Source of the DNA: Isoperla grammatica
Taxonomy: Eukaryota; Arthropoda; Insecta; Plecoptera; Perlodidae
DNA length: 64,000 nucleotides
Direction: 5' to 3'
NCBI GenBank assembly: GCA_945910005.1
Contig: OX246746.1
Span: 18,603,779-18,667,778 of the forward strand
In this document: piece by piece, positions 29,294-43,357 of the stretch
Position numbering within the stretch: the first letter of the stretch is position 1
How the letters are laid out: every line of letters begins with the position of its first letter
Notes under the pieces: model-generated
What the model saw: only the letters and a program-made list of their open reading frames with translations
Databases searched by the model: none
Told to the model about the DNA's origin: nothing
Position numbers and translations under genes: made by a program

Positions 29294-30748
29294 CTAGGAA
29301 AACGCTCCGCGTTGCCAGATGAGCGAGTTGGTTCAATGTTTTAAAGCAAACAAAACTTTTGAATATCATATTTCTCTTTAAGAAAAAAAAAATACCTTTA
29401 AAATAAACATATGATTTTTTTACAAGATGGCGGATCAAGTTACAACCTTATATCTTAAGTATATTATTTCTTAATATGTTGCTAATAAATGCACGAAATA
29501 TTATTTAAATCCATTAAGAAGTTTTCTTTAAGGAAATCAAAACCTTCAAGTTGATGGATTTCCGCAAAATTTCATTCCACCATGGTCTACTCAATAGGCT
29601 CTAATTCATAAACTATTAAACCTATCAGTGTATGGAAAGTTCCATAATGTAGATACAGACTATATCTAAAATTTTATTTTAATTAATCATACAATAGCCC
29701 GCTTTTAAAACATAATAAAAGCTTTTTAATTTGTCGACCAAGTTTTTTTTTTAACATTTGCATGTTTGCCGTGAAGGTCATTAAATATAACACGTCATTG
29801 TAGCTATTCTATGATAGCTATCAAAATTCCAAATACATAGTGAGAAAGGTCTGACTGCGTAAGCCATTTCGGCAGCATACTATTTGCATCTAACTTCAAT
29901 GGTCCGCAAATGCGAATCATATCGGTGGAACACTGTAAAAACGAAGAAAATTACTGCCGTAAATAAACAATATTTGTTTATAACATGGCGGTTGAAGCTT
30001 CAATTTTGAAACTGTTGTCGTGTGTTGGTATTATTGATGTGGACTTACATATAAAAAATTATTTATATCGGTATCTAACTTTTAATTTAATTAAATAAAT
30101 AACAAAACATGTGTTTCAGTTGTTAATTTTTTGTAGGTTGGCATCTTACGTCATTGTAGCCATTCTATGACAGCTTTCGAGATTCCAAATAATATTGCAT
30201 AGGTATTGTTACGTACGCTATGTTTGGTGTATACTTTGTGCATCTAACTGCAATAGTCCGCAAATGCGAATCATATCGGTGGAACACTGTAAAAATGAAG
30301 AAATTATTGTAGTAAATAAACAATATTTTTTTATAACATGGCGGATAAACTGACAATTGTGAAAATTTTGTCAAGTGTTGGTATTGTTGATGTTAATCTA
30401 CAAGTGAAACATTATTTAAATCCGTTTTTAAGTTTTCATTTAATTAAATAAATAAACAATTTTTGTTTTTCAGTAATTAATTTTTTGTAGGTTGGCATCT
30501 TGACGAATTTTGCTGGTTATGTTAACAGCATCGAGTTTAGTGGTCACGAACGTTGTTCGAAAATTTCAGCCAAATACGTCAAGCCGTTTGACCTGTGTGC
30601 GACGAACAAAATTTAGCGCACATACATACATACATACAGACATACATACGTACACACAGACAAAGCGCCGATCGAGTTGTATGGAAAGATTCACTCCGCT
30701 TCGCTACGCTCATCTAATTATACTATATAATATATTTATTATATTATA
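29294..30748 (-). mobile_element. array unit 1
   Basis: Full unit. By eye it is identical to unit 4 from CTAGG to the CATCTAATTATA end. It is followed by an irregular TATAATATATTT filler to 30748. ATGGCGG motifs lie at 29427, 29985 and 30338. Confidence 0.8.
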
Positions 30749-32164
30749 CTAGGAAAACGCTCCGCGTTGACAGATGAGCGATTTTTTTCAATGTATCAAA
30801 TCAAATAAATCATTTGCATATCAAATTACTCTTTAAAAAAATACCTTTATCATAAACATATGATTTTTTACAAGATGGCGGATCAAGTTACAAACTTATA
30901 ACTTAAGTATATTGTTTTTTGATATGTTGCTAATAAATGCACGAAATATTGTTTAAATCCGTTGAGAAGTTTTCTTTAAAGAAATTAAAACCTTCAAGTT
31001 GATGGATTTCCGCATAATTTCATTCGACCGTGGTCTACTCAATAGGCTCTAATTCATAAACTATTTAGCCTATCAGTGTATGGAAAGTTCCTTAATGTAG
31101 ATACAGACTATATCTAAAATGTAATATTAATAATTCATACAATAACCCGCTTTTAAATCATAATAAAAGCTTTTATATTTGTCGACCAGGTTCGTTGTTT
31201 ACATTTGCATGTTTGCCGTGAAGGTCATAAAACATAACACGTCATGGTAGCCATTCTATGATAGCTATCAAAATTCCAAATACATAGTGAGAAAGGTCTA
31301 ACTGCGTAAGCCATTTCGGCAGCATACTATGTGCATCTAACTTTAACGGTCCGCAAATGCGAAGCATATCGGTGGAAAACTGTAAAAACGAAAGAAATTA
31401 CTGCCGTAAATAAGCAATATTTGTTTATAACATAGCGGTTAAAGCTACAATTTTGAAACTGTTGTCAAGTGTTGGTACTATTGATGTGGACCGACATATA
31501 AAAAATCATTGATATCCGTGCGTAAGTTTTAATTAAAATAAATAAATAACAAAACACGTGTTTCAGTTGTTAATTTTTTGTAGGTTGGCATCTAATGTCA
31601 TTGTAGCCATTCTATGACAGCTATCGAAATTCCAAATAATAGTGCAGAGGTATTGTTATGTACGCTATTTTTGGTGTATACTATGTGCATCTAATTGCAA
31701 AAGTCCGCAAATGCGAATCATATCGGCGGAACACTGTACAAATGAAGAAATTATTGTTGTAAATAAACAATATTTTTTAATAACATGGCGGATAAACGTA
31801 CAATTTTGAAATTATTGTCAATTGTTGGTACTGTTGATATAAACCTACATGTTAAACATTATTTAAATCCGTTTGTAAGTTTTCATTTAATTAAATAAAT
31901 AAACAAATTTTATTTTTCAGCAATTAATTTTTTGTAGGTTGGTATCTTGACGAATTTTGCTGGTTATGTTAACAGCATCGAGTTTAGTGGTCACAAATGT
32001 TGACAGAAAATTTCAGCAAAATACGTCAAGCCGTTTGACCTGTGCGCGACGAACAAAATTTAGCGCACATACAGACATACAGACATACATACATACATAC
32101 ACACAGACAAAGCGCCGATCGAGTTGTATGGAAAGATTCACTCCGCTTCGCTACGCTCATCTAA
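30749..32164 (-). mobile_element. array unit 2
   Basis: Full unit. The first hairpin flank reads GTTGACAG instead of GTTGCCAG. The right end CATCTAA joins unit 3 without a TTATA spacer. The second ATGGCGG is mutated to ATAGCGG. Confidence 0.78.
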
Positions 32165-33556
32165 CTAGGAAAACGCTCCGCGTTGCCAGATGAGCGATTT
32201 TTTTCAATGTAGGCTCTCAAATCAAATAAATCGTTTGCATATCATATTACTCTTTAAAAAAAAAAAAATACCTTTATAATAAACATATGATTTTTTTACA
32301 AGATGGCGGATCAAGTTACATCCTTATAACTTAAGTATATTATTTCTTGATATGTTGCTAATAGATGCACGAAATATTATCTTTAAAGAAATTAAAACCT
32401 TCAAGTTGATGGATTTCCGCATAATTTCATTCGACCGGGGTCTACTCAATAGGCTCTAATTCATAAACTATTAAACCTATCAGTGTATGGAAAGTTTCAT
32501 AATGTAGATACAGACTATATCTAAAATGTTATATTAATTAATCATACAATTACTCGCTTTTAAATCATAATAAAAGCTTTTTAATTTGTCGTCCAAGTTC
32601 GTTGTTAACATTTGCATGTTTGCCGTGAAGGTCATTAAATATAACACGTCATTGTAGCTATTCTATGATAGCTATCAAAATTCCAAATACATAGTGAGAA
32701 AGGTCTGATTGCGTAAGCCATTTCGGTAGCATACTATGTGCATCTAACTTCAATGGTCCGCAAATGCGAATCATATCGGTGGAACACTGTAAAAACGAAG
32801 AAAACTACTGCCGTAAATAAACAATATTTGTTTATAACATGGCGGTTAAAGCTACAATTTTGAAACTCTTGTCGTGTGTTAGTACTATTGATGTGGACTT
32901 ATAAATAAAAAATTATTTATATCGGTGTGTAAGTTTTAATTAAATTAAATAAATAACAAAACATGTGTTTCAGTTGTTAATTTTTTGTAGGTTGGCATCT
33001 TACGTCATTGTAGCCATTCTATGACAGCTATTGAAATTTCAAATAATATTGCATAGGTATTGTTACGTACGCTATGTTTGGTGTATACTATGTGCATCTA
33101 ACTGCAATAGTCCGCAAATGCGAATCATATCGGTTGGACACTGTAAAAATGAAGAAATTATAGTAGTAAATAAACAATATTTTTTTATAACATGGCGGAT
33201 AACCTTACAATTTTGAAACTTTTGTCAAGTGTTGGTACCGTTAATGGTAATCTACATGTGAAACATTATTTAAATCCGTTTGTAAGTTTTCATTTAATTA
33301 AATAAATAAACAAATTTTATTTTTCAGCAATTAATTTTTTGTAGGTTGGTATCTTGACGAATTTTGCTGGTTATGTTAACAGCATCGAGTTTAGTGGTCC
33401 CGAACGTTGCCCGAAAATTTCAGCAAAATACGTCAATCCGTTTGACCTGTGCGCGACGAACAAAATTTAGCGCACATACACACACACACACAGACAAAGC
33501 GCCGATCGAGTTGTATGGAGAGATTCACTCCGCTTCGCTACGCTCATCTAATTATA
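32165..33556 (-). mobile_element. array unit 3
   Basis: Slightly short (1392 bp): about 23 bp are missing after CACGAAATATTAT. The microsatellite is CACA-type. It shares the variant GGTTGGACACTG with units 8 and 11. Confidence 0.78.
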
Positions 33557-34985
33557 CTAGGAAAACGCTCCGCGTTGCCAGATGAGCGAGTTGGTTCAAT
33601 GTTTTAAAGCAAACAAAACTTTTGAATATCATATTTCTCTTTAAGAAAAAAAAAATACCTTTAAAATAAACATATGATTTTTTTACAAGATGGCGGATCA
33701 AGTTACAACCTTATATCTTAAGTATATTATTTCTTAATATGTTGCTAATAAATGCACGAAATATTATTTAAATCCATTAAGAAGTTTTCTTTAAGGAAAT
33801 CAAAACCTTCAAGTTGATGGATTTCCGCAAAATTTCATTCCACCATGGTCTACTCAATAGGCTCTAATTCATAAACTATTAAACCTATCAGTGTATGGAA
33901 AGTTCCATAATGTAGATACAGACTATATCTAAAATTTTATTTTAATTAATCATACAATAGCCCGCTTTTAAAACATAATAAAAGCTTTTTAATTTGTCGA
34001 CCAAGTTTTTTTTTTAACATTTGCATGTTTGCCGTGAAGGTCATTAAATATAACACGTCATTGTAGCTATTCTATGATAGCTATCAAAATTCCAAATACA
34101 TAGTGAGAAAGGTCTGACTGCGTAAGCCATTTCGGCAGCATACTATTTGCATCTAACTTCAATGGTCCGCAAATGCGAATCATATCGGTGGAACACTGTA
34201 AAAACGAAGAAAATTACTGCCGTAAATAAACAATATTTGTTTATAACATGGCGGTTGAAGCTTCAATTTTGAAACTGTTGTCGTGTGTTGGTATTATTGA
34301 TGTGGACTTACATATAAAAAATTATTTATATCGGTATCTAACTTTTAATTTAATTAAATAAATAACAAAACATGTGTTTCAGTTGTTAATTTTTTGTAGG
34401 TTGGCATCTTACGTCATTGTAGCCATTCTATGACAGCTTTCGAGATTCCAAATAATATTGCATAGGTATTGTTACGTACGCTATGTTTGGTGTATACTTT
34501 GTGCATCTAACTGCAATAGTCCGCAAATGCGAATCATATCGGTGGAACACTGTAAAAATGAAGAAATTATTGTAGTAAATAAACAATATTTTTTTATAAC
34601 ATGGCGGATAAACTGACAATTGTGAAAATTTTGTCAAGTGTTGGTATTGTTGATGTTAATCTACAAGTGAAACATTATTTAAATCCGTTTTTAAGTTTTC
34701 ATTTAATTAAATAAATAAACAATTTTTGTTTTTCAGTAATTAATTTTTTGTAGGTTGGCATCTTGACGAATTTTGCTGGTTATGTTAACAGCATCGAGTT
34801 TAGTGGTCACGAACGTTGTTCGAAAATTTCAGCCAAATACGTCAAGCCGTTTGACCTGTGTGCGACGAACAAAATTTAGCGCACATACATACATACATAC
34901 AGACATACATACGTACACACAGACAAAGCGCCGATCGAGTTGTATGGAAAGATTCACTCCGCTTCGCTACGCTCATCTAATTATA
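33557..34985 (-). mobile_element. array unit 4
   Basis: Full unit, apparently an exact copy of unit 1 at an offset of 4263 bp. It shares rare variants such as TACTATTTGCATC and a ten-T run. Confidence 0.8.
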
Positions 34986-36414
34986 CTAGGAAAACGCTCC
35001 GCGTTGCCAGATGAGCGAGTTGGTTTAATGTTTTAAAGCAAACAAATCTTTTGAATATCATATTTCTCTTTTAAAAAAAAAATACCTTTATAATGAACAT
35101 ATGATTTTTTTACAAGATGGCGGAGCAAGTAACAACCTTATTACTTGTGTATATTATTTCTCGATATGTTGCTAATAAATGCACAAAATAATATTTAAAC
35201 CCGTTAAGAAGTTTTCTTTAAAGAAATTAAAACCTTCAAGTTGATGGATTTCCGCATAATTTCATTCGACCGTGGTCTACTCAATAGGCTCTAATTCATA
35301 AACTATTAAACCTATCAGTGTATGGAAAGATCCATAATGTAGATACAGACTATATCTAAAATGTATCATTGTTAATTATACAATAACTTGCAATTAAACT
35401 ATAATAATAGCTTTTTAAATTGTCGACCAAGTTTGTTGTTATTTTCTGCATGTTTGCCGTGAAAGTCATAAAACATAACACGTCATTGTAGCCATTCGAT
35501 AATAGCTATCAAAATTCCAAATACATAGTGAGAAAGGTCTGACTACGTAAGCCATTTCGGCAGCATAGTATGTGCATCTAACTTCAATGGTCCGCAAATG
35601 CGAATCATATCGGTGGAACACTGTAAAAATGAAGACAGATATAGCTGAAAATAAACAATATTTTTTTACAACATGGCGGTTAAAGCTAAAATTTTGAAAC
35701 TGTTGTCGAGTGTTGGTACTATTGATGTGAACTTACATATAAAAAAATATATATATCGGCATGTAAGTTTTAATTTAATTAAAAAAAATAACAAAACATG
35801 TGTTTCAGTTGATAATTTTTGGTAGGTTGGCATCTTACGTCATTGTAGCCATTCTATGACATTTATCGAAATTCCAAATAATAGTGGATAGGTATGATTA
35901 CGTACGCTATGTTTGGTGTATACTATGTGCGTCTAACTGTAATAGTCCGCAAACGCGAATCATATCGGTGGAACACTGTATTAATGAAGAAAGTATTGTC
36001 GTAAATAAACAATATTTTTTTATAACATGGCGGATAAACTTACAATTTTGAAACTGCTGTCAAGGGTTGGGACCGTTGATGTGAACCTACAAGTGAAATA
36101 TCATTAAAATCCGTTTATAAGTTTTCATTTTATTAAATAAATAAACAAATTTTATTTTTCAGTAATTAATTTTTTGTAAGTTGGAATCTTGATGAATTTT
36201 GCTGGTTATGTTAACAGCATCGAGTTTAGTAGTCACAAACGTTGCCCGAAACTTTCAGCCAAATACGTCAAGCCGTTTGACCTGTGCGCGACGAACAAAA
36301 TTTAGCGCACATACATACATACATACATACATACAGACATACATACGTACACACAGACAAAGCGCCGATCGAGTTGTATGGAAAGATTCACTCCGCTTCG
36401 CTACGCTCATCTAA
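34986..36414 (-). mobile_element. array unit 5
   Basis: Full unit that diverges from neighbours in its middle (AAGTTTGTTGTTATTTTCTG). It ends CATCTAA without a spacer. Confidence 0.78.
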
Positions 36415-37834
36415 CTAGGAAAACGCTCCGCGTTGACAGATGAGCGATTTATTTCAATGTATCAAATCAAATAAATCATTTGCATATCATATTACTCTTT
36501 AAAAAAAAAATACCTTTATAATAAACATATGATTTTTTTACAAGATGGCGGATCAAGTTACAACATTATTACTTAAGTATATTATTTTTTGATATGTTGC
36601 TAATAAATGCACGAAATATAATTTAAATCCGTTAAGAAGTTTTCTTTAAAGAAATTAAAACCTTCAAGTTGATGGATTTCCGCATAATTTCATTCGACCA
36701 TGGTATACTCAATAGGCTCTAATTCATAAACTATTAAACCTATCAGCGTATGAAAAAATACATAATGTAGATACAGACTATATCTAAAATTTAATATTAA
36801 TTAATCATACAATAACCCGCTTTTAATTCATAATAAAAGCTTTTTAATTTGTCGACCAAGTTCATTGTTAACATTTGCATGTTTGCCGTGAAGGTCATTA
36901 AATATAACACGTCATTGTAGCCATTCTATGATAGCTATAAAAAATCCAAATACATAGTAAGAAAGGTCTGACTGCGTAGACCATTTTGGCAGCATACTAT
37001 GTGCATCTAACTTCAATGGTCCGCAAATGCGAATCATATCGGTGGAACACTGTAAAAACGAAGAAAATTACATCCGTAAATAAACAATATTTGTTTATAA
37101 CATGGCGGTTAAAGCTACAATTTTGTAACTGTTGTCGTGTGTTGGTACTACAGATGTGGACTTACATATAAAACATTATTTATATCGGTGTGTAAGTTTT
37201 AATTTAATTAAATAAATAACAAAACATGTGTTTCAGTTGTTAATTTTTTGTAGGTTGGCATCTTACGTCATTGTAGCCATTCTATGACAGCTATCGAAAT
37301 TCCAAATAATATTGCATAGGTATTGTTACGTACGCTATGTTTGGTGTATACTATTTGCATCTAACTGCAATAGTCCGCAAATACAAATTATATCGGTGGA
37401 ACACTGTAAAAATGAAGAAATTATTGTTGTAAATAAACAATATTTTTTTATAACATGGTGGATAAACTTACAATTTTGAAACTTTTGTCAAGTGTTGGTT
37501 CTATTGTTGTGAATCTACAAGTGAAACAATATCTAAATCCGTTAGTAAGTTTTCATTTAATTAAATAAATAAACAATTTTTGTTTTTCAGTAATTCATTT
37601 TTTGTAGGTTGGCATGATGACGAATTTTGCTGGTTATGTTAACAGCATCGAGTTTAGTAGTCACAAATGTTGACCGAAAATTTCAGCCAAATACGTCAAG
37701 CCGTTTGACCTGTGCGCGACGAACAAAATTTAGCGCACATACAGACATACATACGTACAGACATACACACAGACAAAGCGCCGATCGAGTTGTATGGAGA
37801 GATTCACTCCGCTTCGCTACGCTCATCTAATTAT
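36415..37834 (-). mobile_element. array unit 6
   Basis: Full unit. It ends CATCTAATTAT and runs directly into the interior of the next, truncated unit. Confidence 0.78.
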
Positions 37835-39088
37835 TTGTCGATATGTTGCTAATAACTGCACGAAATATTATTAAAATCCGTCAAAGAATTAAAACCTTCA
37901 AGTTCATTTCAATAGATTTCCGCATAATTTCATTCGACCGTGGTCTTCTCAATAGGCTCTAATTCATAAACTATTAAACCTATCAGTGTACGGAAAGTTC
38001 CATAATGTAGTGTAGATACAGACTATATCTAAAGGGTAATATTAATTTATTATATAATAACCCGCTTTTAAATCATAACAAAAGCTTTTTAATTTGTCGA
38101 CCAAGTTCGTTGTTAACATTTGCATTTTTACCGTGAAAGTCATAAAACATAACACGTCATTGTAGCCATACTATGCTAGCTATCAAAATGCCAAATACAC
38201 TGTGAGAATGGTCTGACTGCGTAAGCCATTTCGGCAGCATACTATGTGCATCTAACTTCAATGGTCCGCAAATGCGAATCATATCGGTGAAACACTGTAA
38301 AAATGAAGAAATTAATAGCCGTAAATAAACAATATTTATTTACAACATGGCGATTGAAGCTACAATTTTGAAACTTTTGTCAATTGTTAGTACTATTGAT
38401 GTAAACCTACACATAAAACATTATCTATATCAGTTTGTAAGTTTTAATTTAATTAAATAAATAATAAAACATGTGTTTCAGTTGTTAATTTTTTGTAGGT
38501 TGGCATCTTACGTCATTGTAGCCATTCTATGACAGCTATCGAAATTCCAAATAATAGTGCATAGGTATTGTTACGTACGCTGTGTTTGGTGTATACTATG
38601 TGCATCTAACTGCAATAGTCCGCAAATGCGAATCATATCGGTGGAACACTGTAAAAATGAAGAAATTATTGTAGTAAATAAACAATATTTTTTTATAATA
38701 TGGCGGATGAACTTACAGATTTGAAACTTTTGTCAAGTGTTGGTACTGTTGATGTTAATCTACAAGTGAAACATTATTTAAATCCATTAGTAAGTTTTCA
38801 TTTAATTAAATAAATAAACAAATTTTATTTTTCAGTAATTATTTTTTTGTAGGTTGGCATCTTGACGAATTTTGCTGGTTATGTTAACAGCATCGAGTTT
38901 AGTGGTCACGAACGTTGCCCGAAAATTTCAGCCAAATACGTCAAGCCGTTTGACCTGTACGCGACGAACAAAATTTAGCGCACATACATACATACATACA
39001 TACACACACACATACACACACACAGACAAAGCGCCGATCGAGTTGTATGGAGAGATTCACTCCGCTTCGCTACGCTCATCTAATTATA
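37835..39088 (-). mobile_element. array unit 7, truncated
   Basis: Lacks about 180 bp at the left, including CTAGG, the stem-loop, the sub-terminal repeat and the first ATGGCGG. It begins within the interior at TTGTCGATATGTTGC. In minus-strand orientation the 3' terminus is missing. Confidence 0.78.
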
Positions 39089-40501
39089 CTAGGAAAACGC
39101 TCCGCGTTGCCAGATGAGCGATTTTTTTCAATGTATCAAATCAAATAAATCGTTTGCATATCATATTACTCTTTAAAAAAAAAAAAACCTTTATAATAAA
39201 CATATGATTTTTTTACAAGATGGCGGATCAAGTTACATCCTTATAACTTAAGTATATTATTTCTTCAAAAGGTTGCTAATAGATGCACGAAATATTATTC
39301 AAATCCGTTAAGAAGTTTTCTTTAAAGAAATTAAAACCTTCAAGTTGATGGATTTCCGCATAGTTTCATTCGACTGGGGTCTACTCAATAGGCTCTATTT
39401 CATAAACTTTTAAACCTATCAGTGTATGGAAAGTTTCATAATGTAGATAAGACTATATCTAAAATGTAATATTAATAAATCATACAAGTACCCGCTTTTA
39501 AATCATAATAAAAGCTTTTTAATTTGTCGTCCAAGTTCGTTGTTAACATTTGCATGTTTGCCGTTAAGGTCATTAAATATAACACGTCATTGTAGCTATT
39601 CTATGATAGCTATCAAAATTCCAAATACATAGTGAGAAAGGTCTGACTGCGTAAGCCATTTCGGTAGCATACTATGTGCATCTAACTTCAATGGTCCACA
39701 AATGCGAATCATATCGGTGGAACACTGTAAAAACGAAGAAAATTACTGCCGTAAATAAACAATATTTGTTTATAACATGGCGGTTAAAGCAACAATTTTG
39801 AAACCGTTGTCGTGTGTGGGTACTATTGATGTGGACTTACAAATAAAAAATTATTTATATCGGTGTGTAAGTTTTAATTTAATTAAATAAATAACAAAGC
39901 ATGTGTTTCAGTTGTTAATTTTTTGTAGGTTGGCATCTTACGTCATTGTAGCCATTCTATGACAGCTATTGAAATTCCAAATAATATTGCATAGGTATTG
40001 TTACGTACGCTATGTTTGGTGTATACTTTGTGCATCTAACTGCAATAGTCCGCAAATGCGAATCATATCGGTTGGACACTGTAAAAATGAAGAAATTATA
40101 GTAGTAAATAAACAATATTTTTTTATAACATAGCGGATAAACTTACGATTTTGAAACTTTTGTCAAGTGTTGGTACCGTTAATGTTAATCTACATGTGAA
40201 ACATTATTTAAATCCGTTGGTACGTTTTTATTTAATTAAATAAATAAACAAATTTTATTTTTCAGTGATTAATTTTTTGTAGGTTGGCATCTTGACGAAT
40301 TTTGCTTGTTACGTTAACAGCATCGAGTTTAGTGGTCACAAATGTTGACCGAAATTTTTAGCCAAATACGTCAAGCCGTTTGACCTGTGCGCGACGAACA
40401 AAATTTAGCGCACATACATACAGACATACACACACACACACAGACAAAGCGCCGATCGAGTTGTATGGAAAGATTCACTCCGCTTCGCTACGCTCATCTA
40501 A
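39089..40501 (-). mobile_element. array unit 8
   Basis: Full unit, close to unit 11 at an offset of 4269 bp; both share GTAGATAAGACTATATC. It ends CATCTAA without a spacer. Confidence 0.78.
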
Positions 40502-41930
40502 CTAGGAAAACGCTCCGCGTTGCCAGATGAGCGATTTTGTTCAATGTATCAAATCAAATACATCATTTGCATATCATATTACTCTTTAAAAAAAAAATAC
40601 CTTTATAATAAACATATGATTTTTTTACAAGATGGCGGATCAAGTTACAACCTTATAACTTAAGTATATTCTTTCTTGATATGTTGCCAATAAATGCACG
40701 AAATATTATTTAAATCCGCCAAGAAGTTTTCTTCCTAGAAATTAAAGCCTTCAAGTTGATGGATTTCCGCATAATTTCATTCGACCATGTTCTACTCAAT
40801 AGGCTCTAATTCATAAACTATTAAACCTATTAGTGTATAGAAAGTTCCATAATGTACACACAGACTACATCTAAAATGTAATATTGTTTAATCATACATT
40901 AACTCGCATTTAAACTATAATAATAGCTTTTTAAATTGTCGACCAAGTTTGTTGATATTTTCTGCATGTTTGCCGTGAAAGTCATAAAACATAACAAGTC
41001 ATTGTAGCCATTCTATGATAGCTATCAAAATTCCAAATACACAGTGAGAAAGGTCTGACTGCGTAAGCCATTTCGGCAGCATACTATGTGCATCTAACTT
41101 CAATGGTCCGCAAATGCGAATCATATCGGTGGAACACTGTAAAAACGAAGAAAATTACTTCCGTAAACAAATAATATTTTTTTATAACATGGCGGTTGAA
41201 GCTACAATTTTGAAACTGTTGTCGTGTTTTGGTACTATTGATGTGGACTCACATATAAAACATTATTTATATCGGTGTGTAAGTTTTAATTAAATTAAAT
41301 AAATAACAAAAATTGTGTTTCAGTTGTTAATTTTTTGTAGGTTGGCATCTTACGTCATTGTAGCCTTTTTATGACAGCTATCGAGATTCCAAATAAAATC
41401 AAGAAAGGTATGATTGCGTACGCTATGTTTGTGTTTACTATGTGCATCTAACTGCAATAGTCCGCAAATGCGAATCATATCGGTGAAACACTGTAAAAAT
41501 GATGAAAGTATTGTCGGAAATAAACAATATTTGTTTACAAAATGGCGGATGAACTTACAATTTTGAAACTATTGTCAAGTGTTCGTACCGTTGATGTTAA
41601 CGTACAAGTGAAACATCATTTAAATCCGTTTGTAAGTTTTAATTTAATCAAATAAATAAACAAATTTTGATTTTCAGAAATTAATTTTTGGTAGGTTGGC
41701 ATCTTAACGAATTTTGCTGGTTATGTTAACAGCATCGAGTTTAGTGGTCACGAACGTTGCCCGAAAATTTCAGCAAAATACGTCAAGCCGTTTGACCTGT
41801 GCGCGACGAACAAAATTTGGCGCACATACAGACAGACACACACACATACATACATACAGACACACAGACAAAGCGCCGATCGAGTTGTATGGAGAGATTC
41901 ACTCCGCTTCGCTACGCTCATCTAATTATA
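40502..41930 (-). mobile_element. array unit 9
   Basis: Full unit whose second internal repeat carries the GCCTTTTTATGACAG variant shared with units 13 and 15. Confidence 0.78.
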
Positions 41931-43357
41931 CTAGGAAAACGCTCCGCGTTGACAGATGAGCGATTTCTTCAATGTATCAAATCAAATAAATCATTTGCAT
42001 ATCATATTACTCTTTTAAAAAAAAAATACCCATAATAAACATATGATTTTTTTACAAGATGGCGGATCAAATTACAACCTTATAACGTAAGTATATTATT
42101 TCTTGATATGTTGCTAATAAATGCAAGAAATATTATTGAAATCCGTTTACAAGTTTCCTTTAAAGAAATTAAAACCTTCAAGTTGATGGATTTCCGTATA
42201 ATTTCATTCGACCGTGGTCTACTCAATAGGCTCTTATTCATAAACTGTTAAACCGATCAGTGTATGGAAAGTTTCATAATGTAGATACAGACTATATCTA
42301 AAATGTGATATTGTTAAATCATACAATAACTCGCATTTAAACTATAATAATAGCTTTTTAAATTGTCGACCAAGTTTGTTGTTATTTTCTACATGTTTGC
42401 CGTGAAAGTCATAAAACATAACACGTCATTGTAGCCATTCTATGATAGCTATCAAAATTCCAAATACATAGTGAGAAAGGTCTGACTCCCTACGCCATTC
42501 CTGCAGCATACTGTGTGCATCTAACTTCAATGGTCCGCAAATGCGAATCATATCGGTGGAACACTGTAAAAATGAAGAAAATGTCTGCCGTAAATAAACA
42601 ATATTTGTTTATAACATGGCGGTTAAAGCAACAATTTTGAAACTAATGTCGCGTGTTGGTAGTATTGATGTGGACCTACATATAAAAAATCATTAATATC
42701 CGTGTGTAAGTTTTAATTTAATTAAATAAATAACAAAACATGTGTTTCAGTTGTTAATTTTTTGTAGGTTGGCATCTTATGTCATTGTAGCCATTTTATG
42801 ACAGCTATCGAGATTCCAAATAATTGTGCATAGGTATGGTTACGTACGCTATTTTTGGTGTATACTATGTGCATCTTATTGCAAAAGGCTGCAAATGCGA
42901 ATCATATCGGCGGAACACTGTAAAAATGAAGAAATTATTGGTGTAAATAAACAATATTTTTTTATAACATGGCGGATAAACGTACAATTTTGAAACGTTT
43001 GTCAAGTGTTGGTACCGTTGATGTTAATCTACAAATGAAACATTATTTAAATCCGTGTGTAAGTTTTCATTTAATTAAATAAATAATCAATTTTTGTTTT
43101 TCAGTAATTATTTTTTTGTAGGTTGGCAACTTGACGAATTTTGCTGGTTATGTTAACAGCATCGAGTTTAGTGGTCACAAATGTTGACCGAAAATGTCAG
43201 CCAAATACGTCAAGCCGTTTGACCTGTGCGCGACGAACAAAATTTAGCGCACATACATACAGACATACATACATACAGACATACATACACACAGACAAAG
43301 CGCCGATCGAGTTGTATGGAAAGATTCACTCCGCTTCGCTACGCTCATCTAATTATA
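41931..43357 (-). mobile_element. array unit 10
   Basis: Full unit with the GTTGACAG hairpin flank. The stretch CTGACTCCCTACGCCATTCC is shared with unit 16. Confidence 0.78.
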
